NCBI RefSeq assembly: GCF_024749165.1
Contig: NZ_CP087190.1
Location: 4,747,501 to 4,811,500 of the forward strand
Reading direction: 5' to 3'
Source: Pseudomonas sp. B21-023
Lineage (GTDB): Bacteria; Pseudomonadota; Gammaproteobacteria; Pseudomonadales; Pseudomonadaceae
Length of the DNA: 64,000 bases
This document shows positions 33,200 to 42,317 of the stretch, piece by piece (position 1 is the first letter of the stretch; the number at the start of each line of letters is the position of its first letter). The position numbers were made by a program, and so were the translations under genes. The notes beneath the pieces were generated by a model that worked only from the letters and a program-made list of their open reading frames with translations, had not been told where the DNA came from and did not search any database.

Positions 33200-33928
33200 A
33201 TGCAGGCTAGCGTCCCCCCTCGCCCGATCAATTTTTGGCTGTACCTGGGCATCCCATTCATCACTGTCGTGACCCTGGTCCTGCTGGAGTGGACCTCGCT
33301 GGACATGGACCTGGCCAACCTGTTCTACGACCCGGCCGCCGGCGCGTTCATCGGCCGCCACAGCTATGTGCTGGAGAATATCCTGCATGACCGCGTCAAG
33401 CAGGGTGTGATCCTGTTCGGTCTACTGGCAGTGGCCGGGTTCGCCCTGAGCTTCTTCTGGAGCCGGCTGCTGGGCTGGCGCCGCGAGTTGGGCTGCCTGG
33501 TACTGGCGCTGGCGCTGTCGACGGCCTTCGTCACGCCACTGAAGAAGGTGACCCAGGTGCAATGCCCGTGGAGCCTGACGCAGTTCGGTGGCAAGGAGAC
33601 CTACAGCAAGTTGCTCGAAGCCCGCCCGGCTACCGACAAGCCGGGGCTGTGCTGGCCCGGAGGGCATGCGGCGACCGGGTTCTGCCTGTTTGGCCTGTTC
33701 TTCATGCTGCGTGACCGCAAGCCCCGCATGGCACGGGTCGCGCTGGCAGTGGCCTTCGTGGCCGGCTCGGTGCTGTCGATCGGGCGGATGATGCAGGGCG
33801 CGCACTTCCTGTCGCACAACGTATGGACGGCGGTGTTCTGCTGGCTGATCGGGCTGGGGTCGTACTACCTGGTGCTGTATCGCCGAAACCGCTGCGAAAC
33901 ACCAGCGGCCGAACACAGCGCTGCCTGA
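33200..33928 (+). CDS. PAP2-family membrane lipid phosphatase
   Basis: Inner-membrane phosphatase (242 residues) with about six helices. The three PAP2 motifs are present but unusual: KKVTQVQCPW (motif 1 with Cys instead of Arg in RP), PGGHAATG (PSGH motif, H conserved) and GRMMQGAHFLSHN (motif 3 with R and H kept, final Asp replaced by His). The start has CTGGAG upstream. Divergent from colR and preceded by a ColR box, so it probably dephosphorylates lipid A or undecaprenyl/diacylglycerol phosphates as part of the metal-stress response. The substrate is inferred from context only. Confidence 0.9.
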   Translation: MQASVPPRPINFWLYLGIPFITVVTLVLLEWTSLDMDLANLFYDPAAGAFIGRHSYVLENILHDRVKQGVILFGLLAVAGFALSFFWSRLLGWRRELGCLVLALALSTAFVTPLKKVTQVQCPWSLTQFGGKETYSKLLEARPATDKPGLCWPGGHAATGFCLFGLFFMLRDRKPRMARVALAVAFVAGSVLSIGRMMQGAHFLSHNVWTAVFCWLIGLGSYYLVLYRRNRCETPAAEHSAA

Positions 33929-33934
33929 TTAACC

Positions 33935-33946
33935 ATCGCGGGGCAA
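33935..33946. repeat. Truncated family A REP remnant
   Basis: ATCGCGGGGCAA equals the first 12 bases of the family A REP arm and then diverges (ATCTGG). It lies 6 bases after the PAP2 stop, next to the groEL terminator. It looks like a decayed or cut REP copy. Confidence 0.5.
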
Positions 33947-33958
33947 ATCTGGCAAACG

Positions 33959-33983
33959 AAAAAGCCCCGCACTAGGCGGGGCT
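33959..33983 (-). terminator. Rho-independent terminator of groESL, also usable by the PAP2 gene
   Basis: AGCCCCGC and GCGGGGCT form an 8-bp GC-rich stem with a 5-base loop (33963-33983). The minus strand continues TTTT after the stem, and the plus strand continues with TCTTCTT. It lies 28 bases after the groEL stop and serves both convergent genes. Confidence 0.85.
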
Positions 33984-34011
33984 TCTTCTTGGTACCGGGG
34001 GTAAGGCTGGC

Positions 34012-35652
<1,641 letters not shown>

Positions 35653-35700
35653 GATCGTTTAATCCTTGGAATTCTTTGGAGTAACGGGAAGTCGGGGAAA

Positions 35701-35994
35701 TCAGCCTTCGATAACAGCGAGGATTTCGTTCTCGGCCATTACCAGCAGGTCTTCGCCATCGACTTTCACGGTGTTGCTGCCCGAGTAAGGGCCGAAAACC
35801 ACTTTGTCACCCACTTTCACGGCCAGCGCGCGTACTTCGCCGTTGTCCAGGATGCGACCGGTGCCGACGGCAACGACTTCACCGCGGTTTGGTTTTTCAG
35901 CGGCCGAACCCGGCAGGACGATACCGCCAGCGGTTTTCGATTCTTCTTCGCTGCGACGGATGACGACGCGGTCATGCAGAGGACGAAGCTTCAT
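35701..35994 (-). CDS. groES: 10 kDa co-chaperonin GroES
   Basis: Heptameric lid of GroEL (97 residues). It begins MKLRPLHDRVVIRRSEEESK, with the mobile loop KTAGGIVLPGSAAEKP at about 20-35. The start was set at the ATG at 35994, preceded by GAGAGA; a longer in-frame extension by 10 residues has no family support. The leader upstream is about 140 bases long if transcription starts at the RpoH-type promoter. Confidence 0.98.
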   Translation of the reverse strand: MKLRPLHDRVVIRRSEEESKTAGGIVLPGSAAEKPNRGEVVAVGTGRILDNGEVRALAVKVGDKVVFGPYSGSNTVKVDGEDLLVMAENEILAVIEG

Positions 35995-36143
35995 TGTCGA
36001 TCTCTCCCAAATTGTGGTTTTCATCGGCCGGTGTCAGCACCGGCGGGTTGATTCGATCCGGCGTTGCCGGGGGGTGGCTCGCAAAGGGCGAACCACCTGT
36101 GTCATGTCTGGTGTCGCCACCAGAAACCTTGCGGTGACCACAT

Positions 36144-36171
36144 ACATGAGGCCGGCAAAATCGATTACAAG
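36144..36171 (-). promoter_or_regulatory. RpoH (sigma-32) type heat-shock promoter for groESL
   Basis: On the minus strand CTTGTAA (36171-36165) and CCTCATGT (36151-36144) are separated by 13 bases. The sigma-32 consensus is CTTGAAA and CCCCATNT with 13-17 spacing, so there is one mismatch in each. It lies 150 bases before the groES ATG. No CIRCE element is present. Confidence 0.65.
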
Positions 36172-36202
36172 GCTTGAAAGGAAATTTTTTCACCACGCCA
36201 TC

Positions 36203-36260
36203 GTGAGAGCAGGCTTGGCCCGCGACAGCGTCAGCCATCGCCGACCAAGCCCGCGGTCCT
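36203..36260. repeat. Degenerate REP pair between fxsA and groES
   Basis: 36203-36226 matches the family A arm with four changes (GTGAGAGCAGGCTTGGCCCG), and 36237-36260 resembles its inverted partner (CAAGCCCGC core kept). It follows the fxsA stop and may act as its 3' structure. Seen as an imperfect match only. Confidence 0.45.
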
Positions 36261-36269
36261 CCCTCGGCA

Positions 36270-36734
36270 TTACTTGTCGCGACGCTCGTACTCGCCCTCG
36301 ATCACGTTCGGACGGTGGCCGTCATCGCGGGGCTGGGCCTGGAACGGATCATCCTGGAACGCCCGCTGACGCAGGGCCTGCTCTTCGGCGCGGCGGCGCA
36401 GACGGCCGGCCACCAGGCGGCGGGTGAACGGCAGCAGGCACAGCAGGCCCAGCACGTCACTGATGAAACCCGGCAGCAGCAACAGGCCGCCACCGACGGT
36501 GAGCATCAAGCCCTGGAACATGTCCTCGGCTGGCAGTTCGCCGCGCTGCAGGCTCTCCCGGGCACGCAGGGCGGTAGCCAGGCCGGCCACGCGCATCACC
36601 AGCACACCCAGGGCGGAACCGGCGATGATCAGCAGCAACGCTGGGAAGAAGCCAATGGCGGCGCTGACCTTGACGAAGACGAACAGCTCCAGCACAGGAA
36701 AAATAAGAAACAACAGTAGAAAAGCACGCATCAA
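36270..36734 (-). CDS. fxsA: FxsA family membrane protein
   Basis: Small inner-membrane protein (154 residues). Hydrophobic helices are LLLFLIFPVLELFVFVKVS (about 6-24), ALLLIIAGSALGVLVMRVAG (about 33-52) and MLTVGGGLLLLPGFISDVLG (about 78-97), followed by a charged tail. In E. coli FxsA overproduction relieves phage F exclusion by competing with PifA; the native role is unclear. The fxsA-groES neighbourhood is conserved in gammaproteobacteria, as here. Confidence 0.92.
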   Translation of the reverse strand: MMRAFLLLFLIFPVLELFVFVKVSAAIGFFPALLLIIAGSALGVLVMRVAGLATALRARESLQRGELPAEDMFQGLMLTVGGGLLLLPGFISDVLGLLCLLPFTRRLVAGRLRRRAEEQALRQRAFQDDPFQAQPRDDGHRPNVIEGEYERRDK

Positions 36735-36797
36735 GGGTTCCTCGACGGAAGAGAATCTTCCTGTAAGACCATCAGATGGATGCCTCGACGCCTGTTT

Positions 36798-37523
36798 TCA
36801 ACCCTCGACTTGCGTCGCATCCGGCCATTTTTCAGCGCGCGCCAGCAAAACCAGAGCCTCGCGGACTTGTGTCGGCGTATTGCAAGTAGTTGGGAAAGGC
36901 AGCCAGTAAATGCCCTGACCAATACGCAGGTGCATGCCCTCGCTGTCGATACCGACCATGTGCGCCGAGCGCGGCAGCCCCGACAGTTTTACATAGTGTT
37001 CAATGGCATTGGCATGGTCGTCATTCATATGCTCAATCATGCTTTTTTCGACCTGGCCCGCAAACGGATTGGCCAACGTCACCTGATCGAGCCAGTGGAT
37101 CGCGCCGAAACCACCGATGTAACGGTGGCGTACCGGCTCAAGCACCCAGAAGTCGAAATCGTGGGCCTTGTGGTAGTTCGCAGATTCGGGGAAATACCGG
37201 TAGTACCGGCTTGCAGCAGCCTCGATGGCGGCATCGTCAGTGAGTTTGCGCGCCTGGGCCATCACCGTCAGGCGTCCGACTGCCTGGACATCTTCGGCGT
37301 CGCGCTCACCTACCAGCAGCGAACACTTGGGGTCTTTCTGCAGGTTGTGGGTGTGCTGGGCGATGCGGCTGATGAGGATCAGCGGATGGCCGTCGGCGTC
37401 GAGGCAATACGGCACCACCGAGCCGAAGGGGAAACCGGGCATCGATTTGGAATGCGTGGAGAGGACGCCGCGGTATTCCTTGAGCAGCAGTTCCCGGGCG
37501 GGGCGAAGGGCGTTGGTACTCAC
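36798..37523 (-). CDS. HugZ-like heme-binding/oxygenase family protein (pyridoxamine-oxidase fold)
   Basis: Protein of 241 residues with an N-terminal split-barrel flavin-oxidase-like domain (KSMPGFPFGSVVPYCLDADG; DPKCSLLVGERDAEDVQA) and a C-terminal DUF2470 domain (EKSMIEHMNDDHANAIEHYV). This architecture is shared with HugZ/HutZ heme-degrading proteins, so heme iron release is the best guess. The GTG start at 37523 (MSTNALRPARELL) has AGGAG 7 bases upstream; there is no ATG that gives a better start. A Fur-box-like palindrome lies 36 bases upstream. Confidence 0.82.
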   Translation of the reverse strand: MSTNALRPARELLLKEYRGVLSTHSKSMPGFPFGSVVPYCLDADGHPLILISRIAQHTHNLQKDPKCSLLVGERDAEDVQAVGRLTVMAQARKLTDDAAIEAAASRYYRYFPESANYHKAHDFDFWVLEPVRHRYIGGFGAIHWLDQVTLANPFAGQVEKSMIEHMNDDHANAIEHYVKLSGLPRSAHMVGIDSEGMHLRIGQGIYWLPFPTTCNTPTQVREALVLLARAEKWPDATQVEG

Positions 37524-37558
37524 TGTAGGGCTCCTGGCGGCGGACTGGATGGGTGACA

Positions 37559-37573
37559 AGATAAGCATTATCA
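37559..37573 (-). promoter_or_regulatory. Possible Fur box upstream of the HugZ-like gene
   Basis: On the minus strand TGATAATGCTTATCT matches the 7-1-7 Fur motif TGATAATnATTATCA at 12 of 14 positions. It contains GATAAT, a plausible -10, and sits 36 bases before the GTG start. No good -35 is visible. Iron control of a heme-oxygenase-like gene would make sense. Confidence 0.5.
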
Positions 37574-37604
37574 CCCACCACTGCCACTGGGTATGCTGCG
37601 CAGA

Positions 37605-37679
37605 CCATCGCCGGCTCCCACAGGAGTCGAAGTGCCCCTGTGGGAGCCGGCTTGCCGGCGATGGGGCGCGCAGCGCCCC
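37605..37679. repeat. Paired REP palindrome, family B, with adjoining hairpin
   Basis: Arms GCCGGCTCCCACAGG (37610-37624) and its inverse (37637-37651) form a 15-bp stem. An adjacent hairpin GGGGCGC GCA GCGCCCC (37663-37679) follows. Family B carries the core GCCGGCTCCCACA and recurs at 42201 and 47430. Located between the DUF481 gene and the HugZ-like gene, downstream of the first. Confidence 0.8.
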
Positions 37680-37685
37680 TGCGAT

Positions 37686-38693
37686 CTACCAGGTAACGCC
37701 GAAACCGGCGGTATAGCGGGTCTTGTCCAGGTCGCTGTCGCGGGTGCCCTTGATCAGGTCCTTTTCCGCCTTGAGGTTGAGCGAAGCCCACTCGGTCACC
37801 TTGTAGCGCAGGCCCATCTCGGCATCGAGCGAGTAGTCGGCCACGCCGCCCAACGGCTTGCCGAATTCGCCATTGGTGAAGAATTCGACCTTCTTGCCGA
37901 TCAGGTAACGGTTGTAGTCCCACTTCACCGCAGCGGAATAGAAGTTGTCCTTGCCACCGTCGCGGTACTCGAAGTCGGTGCGGTTGATCAGCGAACCCAG
38001 CGAGAACGCGCCGAGCTCGTCATCCCAGAACTGGTAGCCCGGGCCGGTACCGACGGTACGCTGGCGGGCCAGATCCTCGATATGGTCGCGCTTGTATTCC
38101 AGGCGCCCCTGCCAGAACCACTTCTCGGTTATGAAGCGATCCAGCGCGTACTCGGCGCTCCAGTTGTTGGTGGTGGTGACGTCGTCCTTGGTCTCGCGGT
38201 TGTATTCGCCCTCGGCGTTGTGCCGCCAGCGGCCATGGCGGGCGGTGGTCTTGAAGCTGACGTCATAGTCGTCGGTGTTGTTCTCGGCGCGCTTGTAGTC
38301 CATCGCCACATCGACGTTGCCCTTCCACAGGAAATCCTCGAGCACAGGACGCGGCTTCATGATCTGCTCGATGCTGGCCAGCTCGACGGTCTTCGGTGCC
38401 TCGCCGTTGGCCAGGGTCACCTTGCCGGGTTCGGCGGCCTTCAGCGCCTTGGCCTTTTCGCCGCTGTAGGCATCTTGCTTGACCAGCAGTTCCTGATCGC
38501 TTTCCAGCGTCTGCACCTGTTTCCAGTCCAGGGCGATCGAACCGCCATAGGGGGTCTCCAACAGCAGCTTGCCGCCGTCGAAGACTTTGATCTTGCCGCT
38601 CAGGCGGTCACCGTTCTTCATCCACACGGTGTCGGCGAGCACGGGCGTACAAAGGGACGCAGCGATGAGGCACAGCAGGGTTCTAGAAGACAT
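37686..38693 (-). CDS. DUF481 outer-membrane beta-barrel protein
   Basis: Protein of 335 residues. A signal peptide is clear (MSSRTLLCLIAASLCTPVLA, cleavage before DTVWMKNGDR). A small SH3-like N-terminal part (MKNGDRLSGKIKVFDGGKLL) is followed by a C-terminal barrel of amphipathic strands rich in W, Y and D. The chain ends with aromatic FGVTW, the usual outer-membrane sorting signal. Function is unknown; the family (YdiY-like) is often acid- or salt-responsive. Convergent context downstream: a family B REP. Confidence 0.88.
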   Translation of the reverse strand: MSSRTLLCLIAASLCTPVLADTVWMKNGDRLSGKIKVFDGGKLLLETPYGGSIALDWKQVQTLESDQELLVKQDAYSGEKAKALKAAEPGKVTLANGEAPKTVELASIEQIMKPRPVLEDFLWKGNVDVAMDYKRAENNTDDYDVSFKTTARHGRWRHNAEGEYNRETKDDVTTTNNWSAEYALDRFITEKWFWQGRLEYKRDHIEDLARQRTVGTGPGYQFWDDELGAFSLGSLINRTDFEYRDGGKDNFYSAAVKWDYNRYLIGKKVEFFTNGEFGKPLGGVADYSLDAEMGLRYKVTEWASLNLKAEKDLIKGTRDSDLDKTRYTAGFGVTW

Positions 38694-38845
38694 AAGCGCA
38701 ATATGGGTTCGATTCGACGAAAAAGCCGGGCATTATCCAGATACCGACAACCTGAGCAAGGACAGACCCAGACCATGCCGATGAGTTCCACTCGCATTTG
38801 CTGCACCCTTCTGTCCGGTTTCATCCGCAGCACAGGGATCCTCTG

Positions 38846-39199
38846 ATGTCCGCCCTCGATCCGGCCGTTGCGCAAGATGCACAAGCCCGACGAATGGCGC
38901 TTTATTCCGTCCTTGGCCAGGTACCACCGGGAAAGGTCGTCAGCTACGGGCAACTGGCCGAGCTTGCAGGCCTTGGCCGTGCGGCGCGCTGGGTCGGGCG
39001 CACACTGTCGCAGCTACCCCAGGACACCCGCCTGCCCTGGCACCGGGTACTGGGCGCCGGCGGCAGACTGAGCCTGGCCCTGGGCACGCCGTCGGGCGAC
39101 GAACAACGCGCCCGGCTGCGCGCAGAAGGCGTGAATGTGGCCAATAATCGTGTGGATATGGCGCGCCATGGCTGGCGTCCGATGGAGCACAGCGGTTAG
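38846..39199 (+). CDS. Alkyltransferase-like protein (ATL), catalytically dead MGMT homologue
   Basis: DNA-binding protein of 117 residues that resembles the C-terminal domain of O6-alkylguanine-DNA alkyltransferase. The active-site motif PCHR is replaced by PWHR (W65 in LPWHRVLGAGG), so it cannot transfer alkyl groups. The helix-turn-helix with arginine finger region (SYGQLAELAGLGRAARWVGR) is kept. ATLs bind O6-alkylguanine and flag it for nucleotide excision repair. The start was chosen at MSALDPAVAQDAQARRMALY; longer extension is not conserved. Confidence 0.93.
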   Translation: MSALDPAVAQDAQARRMALYSVLGQVPPGKVVSYGQLAELAGLGRAARWVGRTLSQLPQDTRLPWHRVLGAGGRLSLALGTPSGDEQRARLRAEGVNVANNRVDMARHGWRPMEHSG

Positions 39200-39243
39200 A
39201 GTGCGCGCTTTGTTTTCGCAAACCTTGAGGCAGATGTTGGCCC

Positions 39244-40791
39244 ATGCCCCGTAAAACCTGGCGCGCTGCGCTCGCTGCCTATGCCAGCCCGTCAACTCTG
39301 GTGCTTTTGCTGCTCGGATTCGCCGCCGGCCTGCCGTACATGCTGGTGTTCTCGACGCTGTCGGTTTGGCTGCGCGAAGCCGGCGTGGCCCGCGAGACCA
39401 TCGGCTATGCCAGCCTGATCGGCCTCGCCTACGCGTTCAAATGGGTCTGGTCGCCGCTGCTCGACCAGTGGCGCCTGCCGCTGCTCGGCGGCATGGGCCG
39501 GCGCCGTTCCTGGCTGCTGCTGTCGCAACTGCTGGTGGTGCTCGGGCTGGTCGGCATGGGCTTCTGCGACCCGCAGAAACACCTGTCGTGGCTGGTCGCC
39601 CTGGCGGTACTGGTGGCCTTCGCCTCGGCGACCCAGGACATCGCCGTCGACGCCTATCGCCTGGAGATCGCCGACGACCAGCGCCAGGCTGCCCTGGCTG
39701 CCAGCTACATGGCCGGCTACCGGGTCGCCGCCCTGCTTGCCACCGCCGGTGCGCTGTTCTTCGCCGAGTGGTTCGGCTCCACCGGTTTCAGCTACCTGCA
39801 CGAAGCCTGGACCGGCACCTACGTACTCTTCGGCGTGCTGATGCTGCCGGCGGTGTTCACCACCCTGGTGATGCGTGAGCCACCCGTCCCCCTGCGTACC
39901 CAGCTGTCGGCCGCACGCTATGGCTTGATGCACCAGTTGGCGTCGGTGTTCGTGCTGATCATCCTGCTGGTCTCGGTACCGGCCAGTTTCACCCAGATGT
40001 TCAACACCGACTGGGGCAGCGTGGCGTTCGGCGACGCGACCCTGCTCGACCTGCTGCTCGAAGACCGCGCCTTCCTGCGCCTGATCCTCTATGTGCTGCT
40101 GACCTGGGCGTGCCTGTCGTCCCTTGGCCGTCGCGGCCTGGCGCCGGTGCTCACGCCGGTCAACGACTTCATCGTGCGCTATCGCTGGCAGGCCCTGCTG
40201 CTGCTCGGGCTGATCGCCACCTACCGCATGTCGGATACGGTGATGGGCGTGATGGCCAACGTGTTCTACATCGACATGGGCTTCACCAAGGACCAGATCG
40301 CCAGCGTCAGCAAGATCTTCGGCCTGATCATGACCCTGGTCGGCGCTGGCGCCGGCGGCCTGCTGATCGTGCGCTTCGGCATCCTGCCGATCCTGTTCAT
40401 CGGCGGCGCGGCCTCGGCGGCCACCAACATCCTGTTCCTGATGCTGGCCGACATGGGCCCGAACCTGGAAATGCTGGTGGTCACCATTTCGCTGGACAAC
40501 TTCAGTTCGGGGCTCGCCACCTCGGCCTTCGTCGCCTACCTGTCGAGCCTGACCAACCTGAAGTTCTCGGCCACCCAGTACGCCCTGCTCAGCTCGATCA
40601 TGCTGCTGCTGCCGCGCCTGATCGGCGGCTATTCCGGGGTCATGGTGGAGAAATTCGGCTATCACGACTTCTTCCTGGTCACCGCCCTGCTGGGCGTGCC
40701 GACGCTGGTGCTGATCGCGCTGCACTGGCGCCAGGAAGTCGGTCGGGGAAAGCCGGCGCCGGTGGAGAGCCCGGCAGCTGAACAACACTAA
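39244..40791 (+). CDS. ampG: AmpG-like muropeptide permease (MFS)
   Basis: Inner-membrane importer (515 residues) of anhydro-muropeptides for cell-wall recycling, and an influence on AmpR/beta-lactamase control in Pseudomonas. Twelve to fourteen helices are visible. The conserved N-terminal part VLLLLGFAAGLPYMLVFSTLSVWLREAGV and the segment AFASATQDIAVDAYRLEIAD are typical AmpG. It is followed by a REP pair and is convergent with the MdfA-like gene. In Pseudomonas this is the AmpG position next to the ATL gene. Confidence 0.92.
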   Translation: MPRKTWRAALAAYASPSTLVLLLLGFAAGLPYMLVFSTLSVWLREAGVARETIGYASLIGLAYAFKWVWSPLLDQWRLPLLGGMGRRRSWLLLSQLLVVLGLVGMGFCDPQKHLSWLVALAVLVAFASATQDIAVDAYRLEIADDQRQAALAASYMAGYRVAALLATAGALFFAEWFGSTGFSYLHEAWTGTYVLFGVLMLPAVFTTLVMREPPVPLRTQLSAARYGLMHQLASVFVLIILLVSVPASFTQMFNTDWGSVAFGDATLLDLLLEDRAFLRLILYVLLTWACLSSLGRRGLAPVLTPVNDFIVRYRWQALLLLGLIATYRMSDTVMGVMANVFYIDMGFTKDQIASVSKIFGLIMTLVGAGAGGLLIVRFGILPILFIGGAASAATNILFLMLADMGPNLEMLVVTISLDNFSSGLATSAFVAYLSSLTNLKFSATQYALLSSIMLLLPRLIGGYSGVMVEKFGYHDFFLVTALLGVPTLVLIALHWRQEVGRGKPAPVESPAAEQH

Positions 40792-40806
40792 GCCATCATC
40801 GGCCTT

Positions 40807-40876
40807 ATCGCGGGGCAAGCCCGCTCCCACGCATACTTTCTTTGAGCGCTGCGTGGGAGCGGGCTTGCCCCGCGAT
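40807..40876. repeat. Perfect paired REP palindrome, family A, between convergent ampG and mdfA-like gene
   Basis: Arms 40807-40832 and 40851-40876 are perfect 26-base inverted copies with an 18-base loop. It begins 15 bases after the ampG stop and ends 4 bases before the stop codon of the convergent exporter. It probably serves as terminator for both. Confidence 0.9.
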
Positions 40877-40880
40877 GCGT

Positions 40881-42119
40881 CTAGCCTGCAACCACCGCAG
40901 GGCGCCTGCCGATCACGAACCACAACGGCCACAGCGCCAACGCACCCGCCACGCCCGCGGCCAGGGCAAAATGCATCAGGCTGGCCCCGGCACCCAGCAT
41001 CGCCAACACCGCGCCGCCCAGGCCCAGCAAGGCGATGGTGATCATCCCCAGCATCGCCGATACCAGGCCCTTGCTCTGCTCGCTGGAGAACAGCGTCATG
41101 CGGTACAGCACCGCGTTGGCGACGCCCAGGCCCAGCGCGTACAGCGACATGCCGGCCACCACACTGGTCACCGTCGGCCAGAACCAGGTGGCCGCAACCA
41201 TCAGCGCCAGGCCCGCCAGGTAAGGCCACAGGGCGCCACGCACCAACGCCGGCAGCGGGTAGCGATCGGCGATGCGGTTGATGATCAGGTTGCCCAGGAT
41301 CAACCCGCCGAACACCGGCAGTTGCCACAATGCGTATTCCATCGTGCTCAGACCTTCATCATGGATCAGCAGCACAGGTGACAGGCCGATCCAGCCGATA
41401 AGGGGCAACCCCACCAGCCCCAGCGCCGCGCTACCGGCCACGAAACGACGGTTGCCCAGCAACTGACCGTAACCCGCCAGCAATGGCAGCAGGTGGATGG
41501 GCGTGAACGGCAGGCGCGAACCGTCGCGGCGCTCCACGCCCAGGGTTTCCGGCATCAGCCGGTAGAGCAGCAGCCAACACAGCACCGCGCCGGCGGCGAA
41601 GGCCACGAATAGCCAGCGCCAGTCCAGCCACTGCAGCATCAAGGTGCCCACCAGCGGGCCAAGCAACGGCGACAGCAGCGCGATGTTGGCCAGCAGCGCC
41701 ATCACGCGCACCGCGTCGGCCTCGCTGAACGCCTCGTTGAGCGCCGGATAGCTGACCGTGACCACGAAGCCCAGGCCGATGCCCTGCAACAGCCGCAACA
41801 GGTTGAACACACCGATATCCTGTGCCCAGAAGGCCGCCAGGCACGCCAGCCCGAAGAACACACAGCCCCCCAGCAACAGCGGGCGCCGGCCATAGCGGTC
41901 GGCCAACGGGCCGATCAGCCACTGCAGCAGCACGCCACCCAGCAGGTAGAGGTTGAGGGCATGGGGAATGTATTCGGGGCTGGCCTGGAGATCGCCGACC
42001 ACTACCGGCATGGCGGGCATGACCGCGTCGCTGGCCAGGTAGGTCAACAGTTCGAACAGCGCCAGGGTCAGGCCGAACAGCAAGGCGCGCAGGGGGGTGA
42101 TATACAGCAGAGGTTTCAT
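40881..42119 (-). CDS. MdfA-like MFS multidrug efflux transporter
   Basis: Inner-membrane drug/proton antiporter of 412 residues with twelve helices. Similarity to E. coli MdfA is visible from end to end: LALFELLTYLASDAVMPAM (with the membrane-embedded glutamate of helix 1), LQWLIGPLADRYGRRPLLLG (motif A), LANIALLSPLLGPLVGTLM and NRRFVAGSAALGLVGLPLIG. It should export cationic and neutral drugs. The start MKPLLYITPLRALLF is the family-like ATG; an upstream in-frame extension runs into the REP. Spelling mdfA is not certain, so no symbol is given. Confidence 0.88.
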   Translation of the reverse strand: MKPLLYITPLRALLFGLTLALFELLTYLASDAVMPAMPVVVGDLQASPEYIPHALNLYLLGGVLLQWLIGPLADRYGRRPLLLGGCVFFGLACLAAFWAQDIGVFNLLRLLQGIGLGFVVTVSYPALNEAFSEADAVRVMALLANIALLSPLLGPLVGTLMLQWLDWRWLFVAFAAGAVLCWLLLYRLMPETLGVERRDGSRLPFTPIHLLPLLAGYGQLLGNRRFVAGSAALGLVGLPLIGWIGLSPVLLIHDEGLSTMEYALWQLPVFGGLILGNLIINRIADRYPLPALVRGALWPYLAGLALMVAATWFWPTVTSVVAGMSLYALGLGVANAVLYRMTLFSSEQSKGLVSAMLGMITIALLGLGGAVLAMLGAGASLMHFALAAGVAGALALWPLWFVIGRRPAVVAG

Positions 42120-42200
42120 GGCGAACATCGGGTTGGCAGGCAAGATCAGGGTGTATGCCAGATATGGCAGCGCCTGGCTGTGAACAAGTGTAAAAAACAG

Positions 42201-42296
42201 GGCCGCTTCGCGCCCCATCGCCGGCAAGCCGGCTCCCACAGGTTGACCATTGACCCTGTGGGAACCGGCTTGCCGGCGATGGGGCGCGAAGCGGCC
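42201..42296. repeat. Very long REP inverted repeat, family B
   Basis: Two 42-base arms (42201-42242 and 42255-42296) pair with a single mismatch around a 12-base loop. The arm begins GGCCGCTTCG and includes the family B core. It lies downstream of mscS and upstream of the MdfA-like gene, both on the minus strand, 21 bases after the mscS stop. It is the longest palindrome in the window. Confidence 0.9.
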
Positions 42297-42317
42297 CCGA
42301 TTTCGCGGACGCTTATG

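Noticed and set aside
36182..36193. TTTTTTCAC near groES as a further ColR box
   Set aside because: The preceding eight bases (AAGGAAAT) do not fit the rest of the consensus; only the common half matches.
36173..36201. Plus-strand CTTGAAA followed by CCACGCCAT as a second sigma-32 promoter
   Set aside because: It points away from groES, into a region whose genes run the other way; no gene would be served.
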